The translations under genes and the position numbers were made by a program. Positions 52,952 through 61,442 of a stretch of 64,000 nt of DNA are shown here, piece after piece. Source of the stretch: an uncultured Acetatifactor sp. Lineage in GTDB: Bacteria > Bacillota > Clostridia > Lachnospirales > Lachnospiraceae. Numbering within the stretch: the first letter of the stretch is position 1; each line of letters starts with the position of its first letter. The stretch is taken from contig CAJTMX010000025.1 in NCBI GenBank assembly GCA_910577235.1, positions 3,360 through 67,359 on the forward strand, written 5' to 3'. Below the pieces are notes generated by a model. It searched no databases. It was given only the letters and a program-made list of their open reading frames with translations, and was not told the DNA's origin.

Positions 52952-53443
52952 ATGGAACAACGGAAGAAAATATTGATCGTCAGTGACACGCATCGAAAAA
53001 ATGATAATTACTTTGCGCTGCTGGAGCGGTTGGGACCACTGGACATGGTGATACACTGCGGAGATACGGAGGGGAGCGAGTACGCCATCAGCCAGGCGGC
53101 AGACTGTCCGGTGCAGATCGTGTCGGGCAACAATGATTTTTTCTCGGAGCTGCCAAGAGAGCTGGAATTTGAGATCGGCCGCTACCGGGTATGGGTGACC
53201 CACGGCCACACCTATTATGTATCCATGGGCAACGAAAGGATCAAACAGGAGGCCAGGGAGAGGGGAGTGGATATCGTCATGTACGGCCACTCCCACAGGC
53301 CCTGTCTGGATGTGGAGAAGGATATGATCGCCTTGAATCCGGGCAGTATTTCCTACCCCCGCCAGGACGGCCACAGGCCGTCTTATATCATCATGGAGCT
53401 GGACCAGGCGGGAAAGGCCGGGTTTCGGATTGAATATATGTGA
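52952..53443 (+). CDS. YfcE/MJ0936-type metallophosphoesterase
   Basis: 163 residues. Metal-binding motifs in order: ILIVSDTHRKN (D-x-H), VIHCGDTEG (GD), IVSGNNDF (GNND), VTHGHTYYV and YGHSHRPCLD, then NPGSISYPR. The family hydrolyses phosphodiesters in vitro; the natural substrate is unknown. GGGAGGAAC lies upstream. Confidence 0.94.
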   Translation: MEQRKKILIVSDTHRKNDNYFALLERLGPLDMVIHCGDTEGSEYAISQAADCPVQIVSGNNDFFSELPRELEFEIGRYRVWVTHGHTYYVSMGNERIKQEARERGVDIVMYGHSHRPCLDVEKDMIALNPGSISYPRQDGHRPSYIIMELDQAGKAGFRIEYM

Positions 53444-53470
53444 TGTGTGAGACGGCAAGGGAGCGGCGGT

Positions 53471-54868
53471 ATGTTTGAGCGGTGGCTGAAAAGGACTAAG
53501 AGTATCCCCGGTGAAAAGGGGATAAAAAAGGGAAAAAATCCGGAGATTCAAGTCATAACCCGATGGGAGGGAACTGCCGCGGGAGGTTCATATGTTTCGG
53601 GCGGGCAGATGCGGGATTTTATGCCTTTTTCCCCGCGCTGCGCCGACAGAAGGGTGTTTTATACTCCGGGAGCGCTGGTTTCGGTGAAAAACGGCAGGGG
53701 TCAACTCTATGAGAGATTCTCGGAGGAGATGGGGGATGTCTCTTACTGTACCTTGCTGTTTGGGGATAAACCGCTGTTTCAGCTCCAGGGGAACGAGTAC
53801 TATTGTCCCACCTGTGAAAAGATTGTCAGGAGCGGCTATGGGATGGAGCGGCCTGGGGAGTTTCGGGAGGAGCGGATGAACGGCGAGAATGTGCCCTTTG
53901 AGGAGGCTCTGGAGAGGATAAAGCCGCTGCTGGGACTGCTGGAGGACAACTGTTATGTGATCTTGGATACACAGCTGTATCCCACCGACGGAAACGGACA
54001 TCTGTTCTGGGATGTGCCAGTCAGTGAGGGCGGCGTGCCGGGTTCCTGTCTGTTTTACCGGGGAGACGGGGAATGGGGTAACCTCAGACCGCATTTTACG
54101 GTGGCCACCCAATCCGGCGCTAAACTGTGCGAAAACCGTGTGGAATACTATCGTCAGCATCCAAATTGCCGGGCTGTGGCCTATTATATGGACGGATATA
54201 TGACGGCGCTGCTGGACGGACATCACAAGGCATTGGCGGCGGCGCTGGAGGGCAGAAAGGTGAACGCGTTGGTGATCGTCCCCTGTTATCCCATGCGGAT
54301 ACATAAGAACGGTATAAGGGAGGAAGAGGAGTACTTAAGGGCGGGCGACATGTGTTTTTCCTGTGTACAGTACGGATTGAAGGCACCAGATATATGCAGG
54401 GACAGGATACCGGCGGAGAAAATGCAGGCCGTTCAAGCGCTGTTTGCGGCGAAGGAATCACATTTTCCCTATGACGGAAAGGAGCTGGCCGCCGCTTATC
54501 CCGATGCCAGAGGGATCTCGGATCTGGAAACCTATACGGACAAATACGGGGAGATCACGTCAACGCGGCTGGACCGGATCGTAGCGCAGGAACAGGTTTG
54601 CTGCGATCCCTATGAGATACGGGCACTGATGGCAGCTCTGGGCGCGCTGCGGCATGAAAGGCTGTTTGAAGTGGCGGATTATTTTGTGAAGAAATGTACT
54701 TATCTGAACCTGCATTACTATCACGATACGGATACGTTCCGGATCATCGCGCAGCAGCTTATGAAATTGCAGCACAGTGATGAGACGGTACAGTACATGG
54801 TGGAACTCATGGTAGAGTATGAGGACGAATATCCCTCTGTGGGAGAAGAGATCAAGGAGTGGCTATAG
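53471..54868 (+). CDS. Conserved-looking hypothetical protein, 465 aa
   Basis: Not recognised. Soluble, no signal peptide. It has a CPTC pair (YYCPTCEKIV, about residue 115), then a segment with VILDTQLYPTDGNGHLFWDV and repeated Cys (NALVIVPCYPMRIHKNG, DMCFSCVQYGLKAP, EQVCCDPYEIRALM) and a helical C-terminal part (LMKLQHSDETVQYMVELM). Cys pairs suggest metal binding. ATG 53471 has GGGAGCGG upstream; GTG 53447 is in frame. It follows the phosphoesterase by 27 bp, so probably the same transcript. Confidence 0.75.
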   Translation: MFERWLKRTKSIPGEKGIKKGKNPEIQVITRWEGTAAGGSYVSGGQMRDFMPFSPRCADRRVFYTPGALVSVKNGRGQLYERFSEEMGDVSYCTLLFGDKPLFQLQGNEYYCPTCEKIVRSGYGMERPGEFREERMNGENVPFEEALERIKPLLGLLEDNCYVILDTQLYPTDGNGHLFWDVPVSEGGVPGSCLFYRGDGEWGNLRPHFTVATQSGAKLCENRVEYYRQHPNCRAVAYYMDGYMTALLDGHHKALAAALEGRKVNALVIVPCYPMRIHKNGIREEEEYLRAGDMCFSCVQYGLKAPDICRDRIPAEKMQAVQALFAAKESHFPYDGKELAAAYPDARGISDLETYTDKYGEITSTRLDRIVAQEQVCCDPYEIRALMAALGALRHERLFEVADYFVKKCTYLNLHYYHDTDTFRIIAQQLMKLQHSDETVQYMVELMVEYEDEYPSVGEEIKEWL

Positions 54869-55008
54869 TTTGGTTGTTTGGTAGAAGGCGTATGGTCTTT
54901 TTGTGCATGGTCCGGGAAAACAGAGTCTGTGGCGCTTAAAGGGCCCGGGTATCTGCCGATAAAGGTATCAGAGCGCAATATACTACCGGGCAAAGGGAGA
55001 CTGTGAAT

Positions 55009-55248
55009 ATGAACGCAAAGGATATGAAACAGCTGTTAAGCTCCATGGAAAGCAATATAAAATTACAGGGCCGGGCCAGGGCGGAGAAAAGGGCCAGAGA
55101 GGCAGAGCGGGAGCAGAAGGAATTTAGGGAAAAGCTTATGTGTGCCGCCGCCAGCCAGGCTGAGCTGGAGAGCATGGCAAAAAAGATAAAGGGCACGGAT
55201 GCTGCCATGCAGCGGGATCAGTTGACCGGGTTGATGGATGGGTTTTAG
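55009..55248 (+). CDS. Small coiled-coil protein, 79 aa
   Basis: Not recognised. Highly charged helix: KDMKQLLSSMESNIKLQGRA, RAEKRAREAEREQKEFREKL, then AAASQAELESMAKKIKG and LTGLMDGF. GGGAG lies 9 bases before ATG 55009. It is directly upstream of tRNA-Pro, 140 bp after the previous gene. Long Arg/Glu heptads suggest a coiled coil. Confidence 0.65.
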   Translation: MNAKDMKQLLSSMESNIKLQGRARAEKRAREAEREQKEFREKLMCAAASQAELESMAKKIKGTDAAMQRDQLTGLMDGF

Positions 55249-55270
55249 AGGGGTTAGAAACATTTATTGA

Positions 55271-55299
55271 TTGACACTTTACCCAAACCATTATATAAT
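55271..55299 (+). promoter_or_regulatory. Promoter of tRNA-Pro
   Basis: TTGACA (55271-55276), 17 bp, TATAAT (55294-55299): full consensus, 12 bp before the tRNA. Confidence 0.92.
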
Positions 55300-55311
55300 G
55301 GCATTGTTCAT

Positions 55312-55386
55312 CGGGGTGTGGCTCAGCTTGGCTAGAGCGCCTGGTTTGGGACCAGGAGGTCGCAGGTTCGAATCCTGTCACCCCGA
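55312..55386 (+). tRNA. tRNA-Pro (anticodon TGG)
   Basis: Acceptor CGGGGTG/CACCCCG, anticodon stem CCTGG/CCAGG with loop TTTGGGA, T-loop GGTTCGAATCC. No CCA encoded. Confidence 0.96.
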
Positions 55387-55417
55387 CTTTTCATAGCTAC
55401 GAGCCGGGCGGGTCCGG

Positions 55418-55466
55418 CAACGGGAACGGCTGTGGGGAGCTTGCTCACCAACAGCCGTTCCCGTTG
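55418..55466 (+). repeat. Perfect 16-bp-stem hairpin after tRNA-Pro
   Basis: CAACGGGAACGGCTGT (55418-55433) and ACAGCCGTTCCCGTTG (55451-55466) are perfect complements, loop 17. No T run, so not a classic terminator. More hairpins follow to 55520 (GCGGC..GCCGC; AAAGCC..GGCTTTT). It could be a structured leader of the next gene or a small RNA. Confidence 0.7.
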
Positions 55467-55560
55467 TTGGACACATGCGGCGACAGCCGCAAAGCGAGGA
55501 AAGCCGCAGGCTTTTCGAGCGTGCCCGGAGTAGTATTTCCGTTGCGACAGGAGGGAAGCA

Positions 55561-56142
55561 ATGACACATAAGGGAACTGTATCTCTGGAGACACCACGTC
55601 TCATATTACGGCGATTTCAAAAAGAAGACCTAGAACAGATTTATTATAATTGCTGGAATGATAAAGAAGTCTGGAAATGGACGAATTATGCGCCTATGAA
55701 CTGTATTGCGGATGTGATGACAAATGCGAATATGTTCACGAACAACTGGCTGAACGCCTATGAAAAGAGTGACCGTTATAGTTGGGCGATTCAGTTGAAG
55801 GAGACCGGTGAAGTGATTGGGCGATATTTTGGGATGCACCCGGAAGATGAGCTGCGCCAGGTGGAACTGGCATGTGAAATCGGGCAGAGATGGTGGAATC
55901 AGGGCCTTATGACGGAAGCCACCAAAAGGGTCATCGAATTTTTCTTCCAGGAAGTCGGAATGAATCGAATCTATGCATGGCACGCAAGCGAAAACCCGGC
56001 TTCCGGGAAAATGCAGGAAAAGGCCGGCATGAAGTGGGAAGGTACATTGCGTCAGGGATGTAAATGTAATAATGGAATCTTTGACAAGGTAATGTATGCA
56101 ATACTTGCGGAGGATTTTTTCAGGGAAAAATATGAAAGGTAA
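55561..56142 (+). CDS. GNAT acetyltransferase, RimJ/RimL type
   Basis: 193 residues. LETPRLILRRFQKEDLEQIY is the classic RimJ/RimL start; VELACEIGQRWWNQGLMTEA holds the acetyl-CoA loop; YAWHASENPASGKMQEKAGM the end. Might acetylate a protein N-terminus or a small molecule. AGGAGG before ATG 55561. Confidence 0.92.
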   Translation: MTHKGTVSLETPRLILRRFQKEDLEQIYYNCWNDKEVWKWTNYAPMNCIADVMTNANMFTNNWLNAYEKSDRYSWAIQLKETGEVIGRYFGMHPEDELRQVELACEIGQRWWNQGLMTEATKRVIEFFFQEVGMNRIYAWHASENPASGKMQEKAGMKWEGTLRQGCKCNNGIFDKVMYAILAEDFFREKYER

Positions 56143-56412
56143 AAGAGAGGATGGATATAAGATTCGCTTTTAAAAACGAAATAACACAGGCACAGCAAAA
56201 ATGCTGTGTCTTGCGTATTTAGACAGAGAGGCCTATTACTTTGATTCATTAGGAGCTGAAAGAGTCATAGATAATGTTATGATTTTAGGATTATGCGATA
56301 TGGAATAAGCTAAAAAATTTTGAGTACAAAACATAAATTTGGATATGGAAAAGTAGAAGGATGCTGGTAACTTTTTAAAGCATGGTTGAAAATATATGCC
56401 GGAGAGACCGAA

Positions 56413-57033
56413 ATGATATTTGATAACTTTGATTATATAAAAACGCAACCACTTAGCGGAGACATTCGCACAGATGTAAAAAACATACTTTTGATTAACG
56501 GAAAAAGTAATACATATATTCATGTGGCAAATGTGGCAGATAGAAATGCGCTTATCTCCAAAACATATGATTTAGACCATGATAAATGTGTTATCGCAGG
56601 GCTTTTGCATGATATAAGCGCAGTAATCAGGCCGGAGGATATGCTTAAATACGCATATGAAAATCGTTTGGAGGTTTGTGAGGCTGAGAGAAAATATCCT
56701 TTTTTGCTCCATCAGCGCCTATCTAAAATATGTGCGGTTGAATATTTCAATATATCAGACGAAGAGATATTATTGGCTATAGAATGTCATACAACATTAA
56801 AAAAATGTCCTACAAAATATGAAATGTCGCTGTTTATTGCAGACAAGCTTGCGTGGGACAAAAGAGGCATACCGCCCTTTTATGAAGAAGTCAATGCTGC
56901 ACTTGATATATCGCTGGAAACAGCATGTTACAAATATATGGAATACATGGTTGAAAACGATATGATCTTATGCCCTCATGACAACTGGATAGAGGCATAT
57001 GAACAATTAAAAAATATGAGAGAAATGGCATGA
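56413..57033 (+). CDS. HD-domain hydrolase, YqeK-like
   Basis: 206 residues. HD motifs: IHVANVADRNALISKTYDLD, VIAGLLHDISAVIRPEDM (HD pair), LLHQRLSKICAVEYF and EILLAIECHTT, MSLFIADKLAWDKRG; these match YqeK proteins, which cleave Ap4A symmetrically. ATG 56413 with GGAG 8 bases upstream. The last four bases (ATGA) overlap the following HAD fragment. AT-rich compared with neighbours. Confidence 0.85.
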   Translation: MIFDNFDYIKTQPLSGDIRTDVKNILLINGKSNTYIHVANVADRNALISKTYDLDHDKCVIAGLLHDISAVIRPEDMLKYAYENRLEVCEAERKYPFLLHQRLSKICAVEYFNISDEEILLAIECHTTLKKCPTKYEMSLFIADKLAWDKRGIPPFYEEVNAALDISLETACYKYMEYMVENDMILCPHDNWIEAYEQLKNMREMA

Positions 57034-57413
57034 AAGCTATTCTGTTAGACATGTATGGCGTGATAGTGAAACAGACGGGAGATGATTTTGTTCCATATGT
57101 TCAGCAGACTTTTCCTGAACTTGATCCAGGTGAAATGATCAAACCATGGAATAAAGCCAATATGGGAGAATGGTCTTCTTTGGAGATATGGGCGATGGTG
57201 GGCTTCCAGGGCGATTTAGAAAAAATCGAAAGGAATTATTTGGATACCATAGAACTGAACGATGGCTTTCTGGATTTCATGAAAGCCGTTAGAAATAAGT
57301 ATAAGTTAGCCATCATATCTAATGATTCCAGTAGGTGGAGTAAGTATCTGCGCGAGAAAGGTGATTCTTGTCTTTCCAATGGAGGAGCAGGAGCCGGAAA
57401 AGACGGATATTGA
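57030..57413 (+). pseudogene. HAD-family hydrolase, truncated
   Basis: The first ~110 codons are a HAD hydrolase: LLDMYGVIVKQTGDD (motif I, DxYG), AIISNDSSRWSKYLRE (motif II). At about 57358 the HAD sequence ends abruptly and the frame runs out-of-register through another gene's remnant to 57413. The motif III/IV half is missing. Overlap ATGA with the HD gene suggests a former operon. Confidence 0.8.
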
Positions 57414-57654
57414 GCTGGCAGTGCAGTCGTTGATTGGAGCGATTCCTGCCACAGATATGTCGTTGGAGGAGATGCGGGAAGAAAGGCGGCTCAAATATAC
57501 AGAAAAAAAGGGGAAAGGGACGGCTGAAAACACACCGAAACGAAAAATAAGGGACAGCATGTTCACCAACCTGTTTCCCACCCAGCTGCCTGGGCTAGCA
57601 TATTATATTGTCATGGTGCGAATCTTGGCCCCCGCTCCTGGAGCAGTTCCGTGA
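57360..57654 (+). pseudogene. Chimeric remnant: antitoxin-like tail and Rpn-type start
   Basis: In another frame from about 57360: VFPMEEQEPEKTDIELAVQS, IPATDMSLEEMREERRLKY, which reads like the C-terminus of a RelB/DinJ-type antitoxin, and then KRKIRDSMFTNLF, which resembles the N-terminus of an Rpn/PDDEXK-type nuclease before the sequence degenerates. No start codon of its own at the left. Family names are my recognition and not verified. Confidence 0.45.
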
Positions 57655-57678
57655 CGGGAATCTCCGCAACGGGCTTCC

Positions 57679-58224
57679 TTATGAAAGCAAATTGGTGATA
57701 TGGATTGTCAAGTCTTCATAAATGCAGGAGGAAATGGTATCATCAAAATCGTATTGGTTCGATTTTTCTTCTTTTTCCAAGTCGAATACTGTCACTGCCT
57801 TTTTTAAGGGATTCACAATCCAATATTCACGTACACCTGCAGACCGGTATTTAAAAAGCTTAACTCCATAGTCAATTCGGCTTGTGCTTGGGGAAACGAT
57901 TTCAATTACCCAGTCTGGCGCACCGTTACATCCTTTGTCATTCAGCTTGCCTTTGTCACATATCACGGAGATGTCGGGTTCCACATAGTTCAAATCATCT
58001 TCATTCAAAAATACCGCAAATGGGGCAGGATAGACTTCACAGGTGCCATGCTTTGCATCAATGTAGTTTCCAATAACCTTGGTAAATTGCGAAATAAGTT
58101 TCTGATGAATTCTTATTGGCGGAGCCATCATATACATTTGTCCATCGATCAGTTCTGCCCTCTGACCATCTGGCAAAGCATAGATGTCATCTATTGTATA
58201 AATTCTTTTATGTGCTAAGGCCAT
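57679..58224 (-). CDS. Uma2-family (DUF820) putative nuclease
   Basis: 181 residues; same family as 13022, with the N-terminus YTIDDIYALPDGQRAELIDG, catalytic LNYVEPDISVICDKG, DWVIEIVSPSTSRIDYG and YRSAGVREYWIVNPL. It appears complete. The C-terminus ends HITNLLS. AAAGCGAGGG precedes the ATG on the minus strand. Function unclear, as for the other copy. Confidence 0.9.
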   Translation of the reverse strand: MALAHKRIYTIDDIYALPDGQRAELIDGQMYMMAPPIRIHQKLISQFTKVIGNYIDAKHGTCEVYPAPFAVFLNEDDLNYVEPDISVICDKGKLNDKGCNGAPDWVIEIVSPSTSRIDYGVKLFKYRSAGVREYWIVNPLKKAVTVFDLEKEEKSNQYDFDDTISSCIYEDLTIHITNLLS

Positions 58225-58275
58225 GGTAATCCCTCGCTTTCCTTAGATTTTTATTAAAACCCCAAAGCTGTTAAA

Positions 58276-58600
58276 TCAGTCGCCTACTTTTCCCAGAACA
58301 ATTCCAATAGTATTTATCTTTCTCTCATTAGGGATTATGTCCGGATTCCGCTCCTTACTTTCGTTGCGGGAAATAAGCTTGTCCTTCCCGGCCTCTTTTA
58401 TAAAGCATTCCGAACCCCGGATAAAGATGCCGATCTTTCCGACAGGAACATCCTGTGTCTTTTCTACCGGCACTTTATCCCCGTCAAAATAGGTATCCTC
58501 CACGCTACGACCGTTCACTCCGATCACAAAATCAACTCTGCGGGATAGAGTTGTATCCGGGACGGCAATCACATCCGTGGGGATGTCGGAAAAAGATATG
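58276..58600 (-). pseudogene. S24/LexA-like phage-repressor peptidase domain, HTH deleted
   Basis: The C-terminal half of an S24 repressor: ISFSDIPTDVIAVPDTTLSR upstream of the first start, then VDFVIGVNGRSVEDTYFDGD (catalytic Ser in RSVED) and IGIFIRGSECFIKEAG (catalytic Lys). The N-terminal HTH is gone: the frame is closed by TGA just upstream, although a promoter and AAGGAGG site remain at 58688-58732. A short product from GTG 58572 (98 aa) is possible but without DNA-binding domain. Confidence 0.8.
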
Positions 58601-58861
58601 GAATATCACTATTAATAGATAATAGTGTTCGTTTGTTTAAAGAAAATCTAGCCATTAGAAACTTTTCCAAGAAATTAATATAGTGTTCCTCCTTTCAATA
58701 GAGAGCATACCATAACGAGTAATTAAAAGCAAGTAAGCAAGTGAGAAATTACCATAGAGAGCAAAAAATATTGACAAATAACTCGCAGGAGTGTACATTA
58801 GTGCAAAAGTTACTGTAAGAGTAAAAAGAGATTAAAACCTTGCAGGCAGGGCTTTGACATA
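58573..58861. other. Remnant control region of the S24 repressor
   Basis: Minus strand: TTGCTT (58732-58727), 17 bp, TATGCT (58709-58704) and AAGGAGG (58694-58688). Plus strand: TTGACA (58771-58776), 17 bp, TACATT (58794-58799). GAGAGCA occurs at 58701 and 58756, possible repressor sites. A perfect CACTATTA/TAATAGTG palindrome is at 58607-58627. The divergent layout is that of a phage immunity region. Confidence 0.6.
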
Positions 58862-59104
58862 ATGATGACATTGTTTGATGATGAATATTACAAGGCTTTT
58901 GAGAATGACATTAAACAGGACTCAGCTAAAGAGGTAGCTAGGAATAAGGCTGTCTTTATGATACAAAAAGGGAAAATTGCCATAGACGAGATTGCCGAGT
59001 ATTTTCCGGAGCTGTCGGAGGAAGACCGAAAGGAAATGGACAGTTTTCTTTTGGAGGAAGAGGATGTCAAATTGAAATTAGACGAGTTTACGAACAGGCA
59101 TTAG
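58862..59104 (+). CDS. Small acidic protein, 80 aa
   Basis: Not recognised with certainty. MTLFDDEYYKAFENDIKQDS, KEVARNKAVFMIQKGKIAID, EIAEYFPELSEEDRKEM: the central part resembles the C-terminal helices of Rpn-type nucleases, so it may be a leftover tail or a small adaptor. No good ribosome binding site before ATG 58862/58865. It lies 60 bp after a consensus-like promoter. Confidence 0.5.
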   Translation: MMTLFDDEYYKAFENDIKQDSAKEVARNKAVFMIQKGKIAIDEIAEYFPELSEEDRKEMDSFLLEEEDVKLKLDEFTNRH

Positions 59105-59125
59105 ACATTGCACTGGGAGGAAGTA

Positions 59126-59818
59126 ATGATGAATGCTCAATTATTAGGATTTTTCAGCGGGTTTCCAACCCATCATTTTCCGGCTGGCATTATCAAACGG
59201 CTCAGGGAAGAACTGACTGTTCGTGATAGTCTGGTTTTTGTAAGTGCATGGCCTTCCGATCATGAAAGGAACGACAGCGACTCGGCTGGAATGTATGCCA
59301 TGTTTGAGGAATGCGATATGCCCTTCAAGCGATACGGCGTGATTGATAACAGGACGGCTGCCGTTGATGCCAGGCGGCTTATCCGGGAGGCATCCTGCAT
59401 ATTTCTGATGGGCGGCCATGCGGTTCGGCAGTTTCAGTTAATTCGTGATAAAGGCATCTTGGATGAAATCCGCAAAAGTACCGCTGTTATTTTGGGAGTG
59501 AGCGCAGGTTCGAGCAATATGGCAAAACGAGCCCTGGACATATGGGAATCCCATGTACCATATGAAGGGCTGGGATTGGCCGATATTACGATAAAAGCAC
59601 ATATTACGCAGGAAAATCAAGAATTGCTGCAAACTTTATCGCGGATTTCCATGGAACAAAATCTGCCTATCTGCGCTATGGAGGATGAAAGTGCTATCTT
59701 TGTTAAGGAAAATAAAGTTACATGTGTAGGGCGGATTCTTTTGATAAGCAATGGGAATGTAGGGCGTGAGGCCATCTCCGGTCAGCTCGACGCTTTTGTA
59801 GACGGCAGTTCTGTATAG
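59126..59818 (+). CDS. Peptidase S51-like protein (PepE/cyanophycinase type)
   Basis: 230 residues, class I glutamine-amidotransferase-like fold. The nucleophile elbow is GVSAGSSNMAKRAL, with CIFLMGGHAVRQFQLIRDKG (the GG strand) before it and a GLGLADITIKAHITQ segment, as in S51 peptidases, which cleave Asp-containing dipeptides. GGGAGG lies 6 bases before ATG 59126. Confidence 0.82.
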   Translation: MMNAQLLGFFSGFPTHHFPAGIIKRLREELTVRDSLVFVSAWPSDHERNDSDSAGMYAMFEECDMPFKRYGVIDNRTAAVDARRLIREASCIFLMGGHAVRQFQLIRDKGILDEIRKSTAVILGVSAGSSNMAKRALDIWESHVPYEGLGLADITIKAHITQENQELLQTLSRISMEQNLPICAMEDESAIFVKENKVTCVGRILLISNGNVGREAISGQLDAFVDGSSV

Positions 59819-59830
59819 GGCAGAGAGGCC

Positions 59831-60126
59831 TGCATTTCGGGAGGGAATACGCAACAACGACGGCGGGGGAGAGATTCAACCGGATAAACGAATACGAGCG
59901 GGCGATAAAGCGTTTTTGGAATGCTTTTCACACGGCAGTTTCGCTCAGATACCTTGACGCAGTGTATTCTCGTGCTTTTCTATATACAAAGCTGGGAAGA
60001 AAGGCCGAGGCGATTGCAGCATGGCAGCCTATCATAGATACGCTGGCGTCAGACCATAACGATCATGACAGCGATACTGTGGAATGGGCGCAGAGGGAAA
60101 TCCGTAAATTGCAGGAGGCAGATTGA
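59831..60126 (+). pseudogene. TPR-like fragment without start codon
   Basis: One frame is open to TGA 60124-60126 and encodes AGERFNRINEYERAIKRFWN, YLDAVYSRAFLYTKLGRKAE, AIAAWQPIIDTLASDHNDHD and REIRKLQEAD. This has TPR character (A..LG...EA...W). No ATG, GTG or TTG near its beginning; an N-terminal part has been lost. Confidence 0.6.
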
Positions 60127-60315
60127 TCTGGGCTGACAATAATTGCTGACTTGAAATTTTAAGGGAAACATATTGTTAATAGGTGAAACCTTTTGTATAA
60201 TTTAGAAAAGACCTGTGAAAAAGAATTGTTGTTGAAGGTTGTCTATAAGTGGCGGAGACTATGGTGCAGAAAGGATGTTACTATATGACATTAAACAGGA
60301 AATGAGGAAAAGCTT
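60127..60315. other. Intergenic region, no gene seen
   Basis: AT-rich. An ATGACATTAAACAGGA string at about 60285 is identical to one inside the gene at 58862, possibly chance or a small duplication. Confidence 0.4.
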
Positions 60316-60615
60316 ATGGAATATAAAGCGGTCGTCTTTGATCTGTTTGAAACCCTAATCACTGAATGGGGGCACAAAAAGTATACCAAGAACGAAAGGT
60401 GTTCCGACATGGGTATTGAAAGAGAGATATTTGACAAGTTTTGGGATGAAAAGGAAAAAGACGGTGGAAGTAATGAGCTAGAAGGCGCTCAAATGGCCGG
60501 AATGAAAGCGATACAGATTAAATGGTATACTAATCAACATCCAAATAAGCGTGATGGTATGGCTGGTTTCTTGACAGCGGAGGAGCCGTTTGATATATTA
60601 AAGATGGTTGAATGA
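60316..60615 (+). pseudogene. HAD-family hydrolase with internal in-frame deletion
   Basis: 99 codons. The start KAVVFDLFETLITEWG is HAD motif I. After FDKFWDEKEKD it jumps to GGSNELEGAQMAGMKAIQIK, which is motif IV (normally GDGGSNELxGA), and ends FDILKMVE. The central half (cap, motifs II and III) is missing, but the frame is kept. A shortened, inactive product could still be made. Confidence 0.8.
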
Positions 60616-60723
60616 TAATGGATGTGCTCAAGAGGCCAACGTAGAGAGGAGCAGCGGCATAAAGAGATAAAATATATCGGAAGATATATTGATAAAATCA
60701 TATTTTTATGGGAGGAAGTTCTT

Positions 60724-61419
60724 ATGAGCGAAAAATCAGCAGCATGGTTGGAAGAGGAAATGAAGGAGTTTTCAGGTATACTTCAAACATTCAAAAAGAA
60801 ACAAAAAAACAAAGCGCCTTTGTGGATGGCTGTTTGCCTGATCGGTATGGTTGCCCTTGGGTTTGCGGTGGGATATGACATTGCATATATTATGCGGGTC
60901 CACTTTCCGATAGGTTGCGGCATTGCGCTTTTAGCGGGGCTCTGCTTTTGGCTGCCCTCAAAGATATCCAATATAAAGGGAGTGAGGAAGGCATATGAGA
61001 AGGCCATGGAGGATTTTTTTCAGTCCCAGGAAGAGCAGGATCTGTTTGTCAGACAGATGGAATCCGGCAATTACGACAAAGTGCATTTTTACAATGTCAA
61101 CACGGAGACTTATCCTGCACGCTTTATTGCCGGCCCTGACTATTGGATGTATTTTAACGGAGTATGCCGTTTTGTTCGGACAGAAGATATCCAGAGCATC
61201 CACAGAAAGAATGAGACCACAAGGGTGAATGTAGGCGGAAACCGCAAAAGAATTACCGTAGGTGTTTCCCTTGTTATTACATACAAACAGAATTCCGTTT
61301 CCGCGAATAAAAATAGAGATACCGACGAGTCGCTGTTCTTCCAAAAGGGCGAACAATGTCAGGAAGTACTTGAGTTGATCAAGAGGCAGTGTCCCCAATA
61401 TCAAAGTTGGATTGGCTGA
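60724..61419 (+). CDS. Membrane protein of unknown function, 231 aa
   Basis: Not recognised. A helical N-terminus (SAAWLEEEMKEFSGILQTFK), two TM helices (about 34-50, 60-78: LWMAVCLIGMVALGFAVGY), then a cytoplasmic domain with NYDKVHFYNVNTETYPARFI, YWMYFNGVCRFVRTEDIQSI and a basic NVGGNRKRITVGVSL, similar in feel to PH-like or DUF6709-type domains. GGGAGGAAG 7 bases before ATG 60724. Its stop overlaps an in-frame start of the next gene. Confidence 0.75.
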   Translation: MSEKSAAWLEEEMKEFSGILQTFKKKQKNKAPLWMAVCLIGMVALGFAVGYDIAYIMRVHFPIGCGIALLAGLCFWLPSKISNIKGVRKAYEKAMEDFFQSQEEQDLFVRQMESGNYDKVHFYNVNTETYPARFIAGPDYWMYFNGVCRFVRTEDIQSIHRKNETTRVNVGGNRKRITVGVSLVITYKQNSVSANKNRDTDESLFFQKGEQCQEVLELIKRQCPQYQSWIG

Positions 61420-61442
61420 TGAGGAGAAAGAAACAGAGCTGT

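Noticed and set aside
53447..53470. Longer N-terminus for the 465-residue unknown protein from GTG 53447
   Set aside because: It overlaps the probable ribosome binding site of ATG 53471 and adds only Arg/Gln/Gly residues.
58905..60300. 16-base identity ATGACATTAAACAGGA at two places as a mobile-element end
   Set aside because: One copy is inside a coding frame, the flanks are unrelated, and a chance match of this length in AT-rich DNA is plausible.
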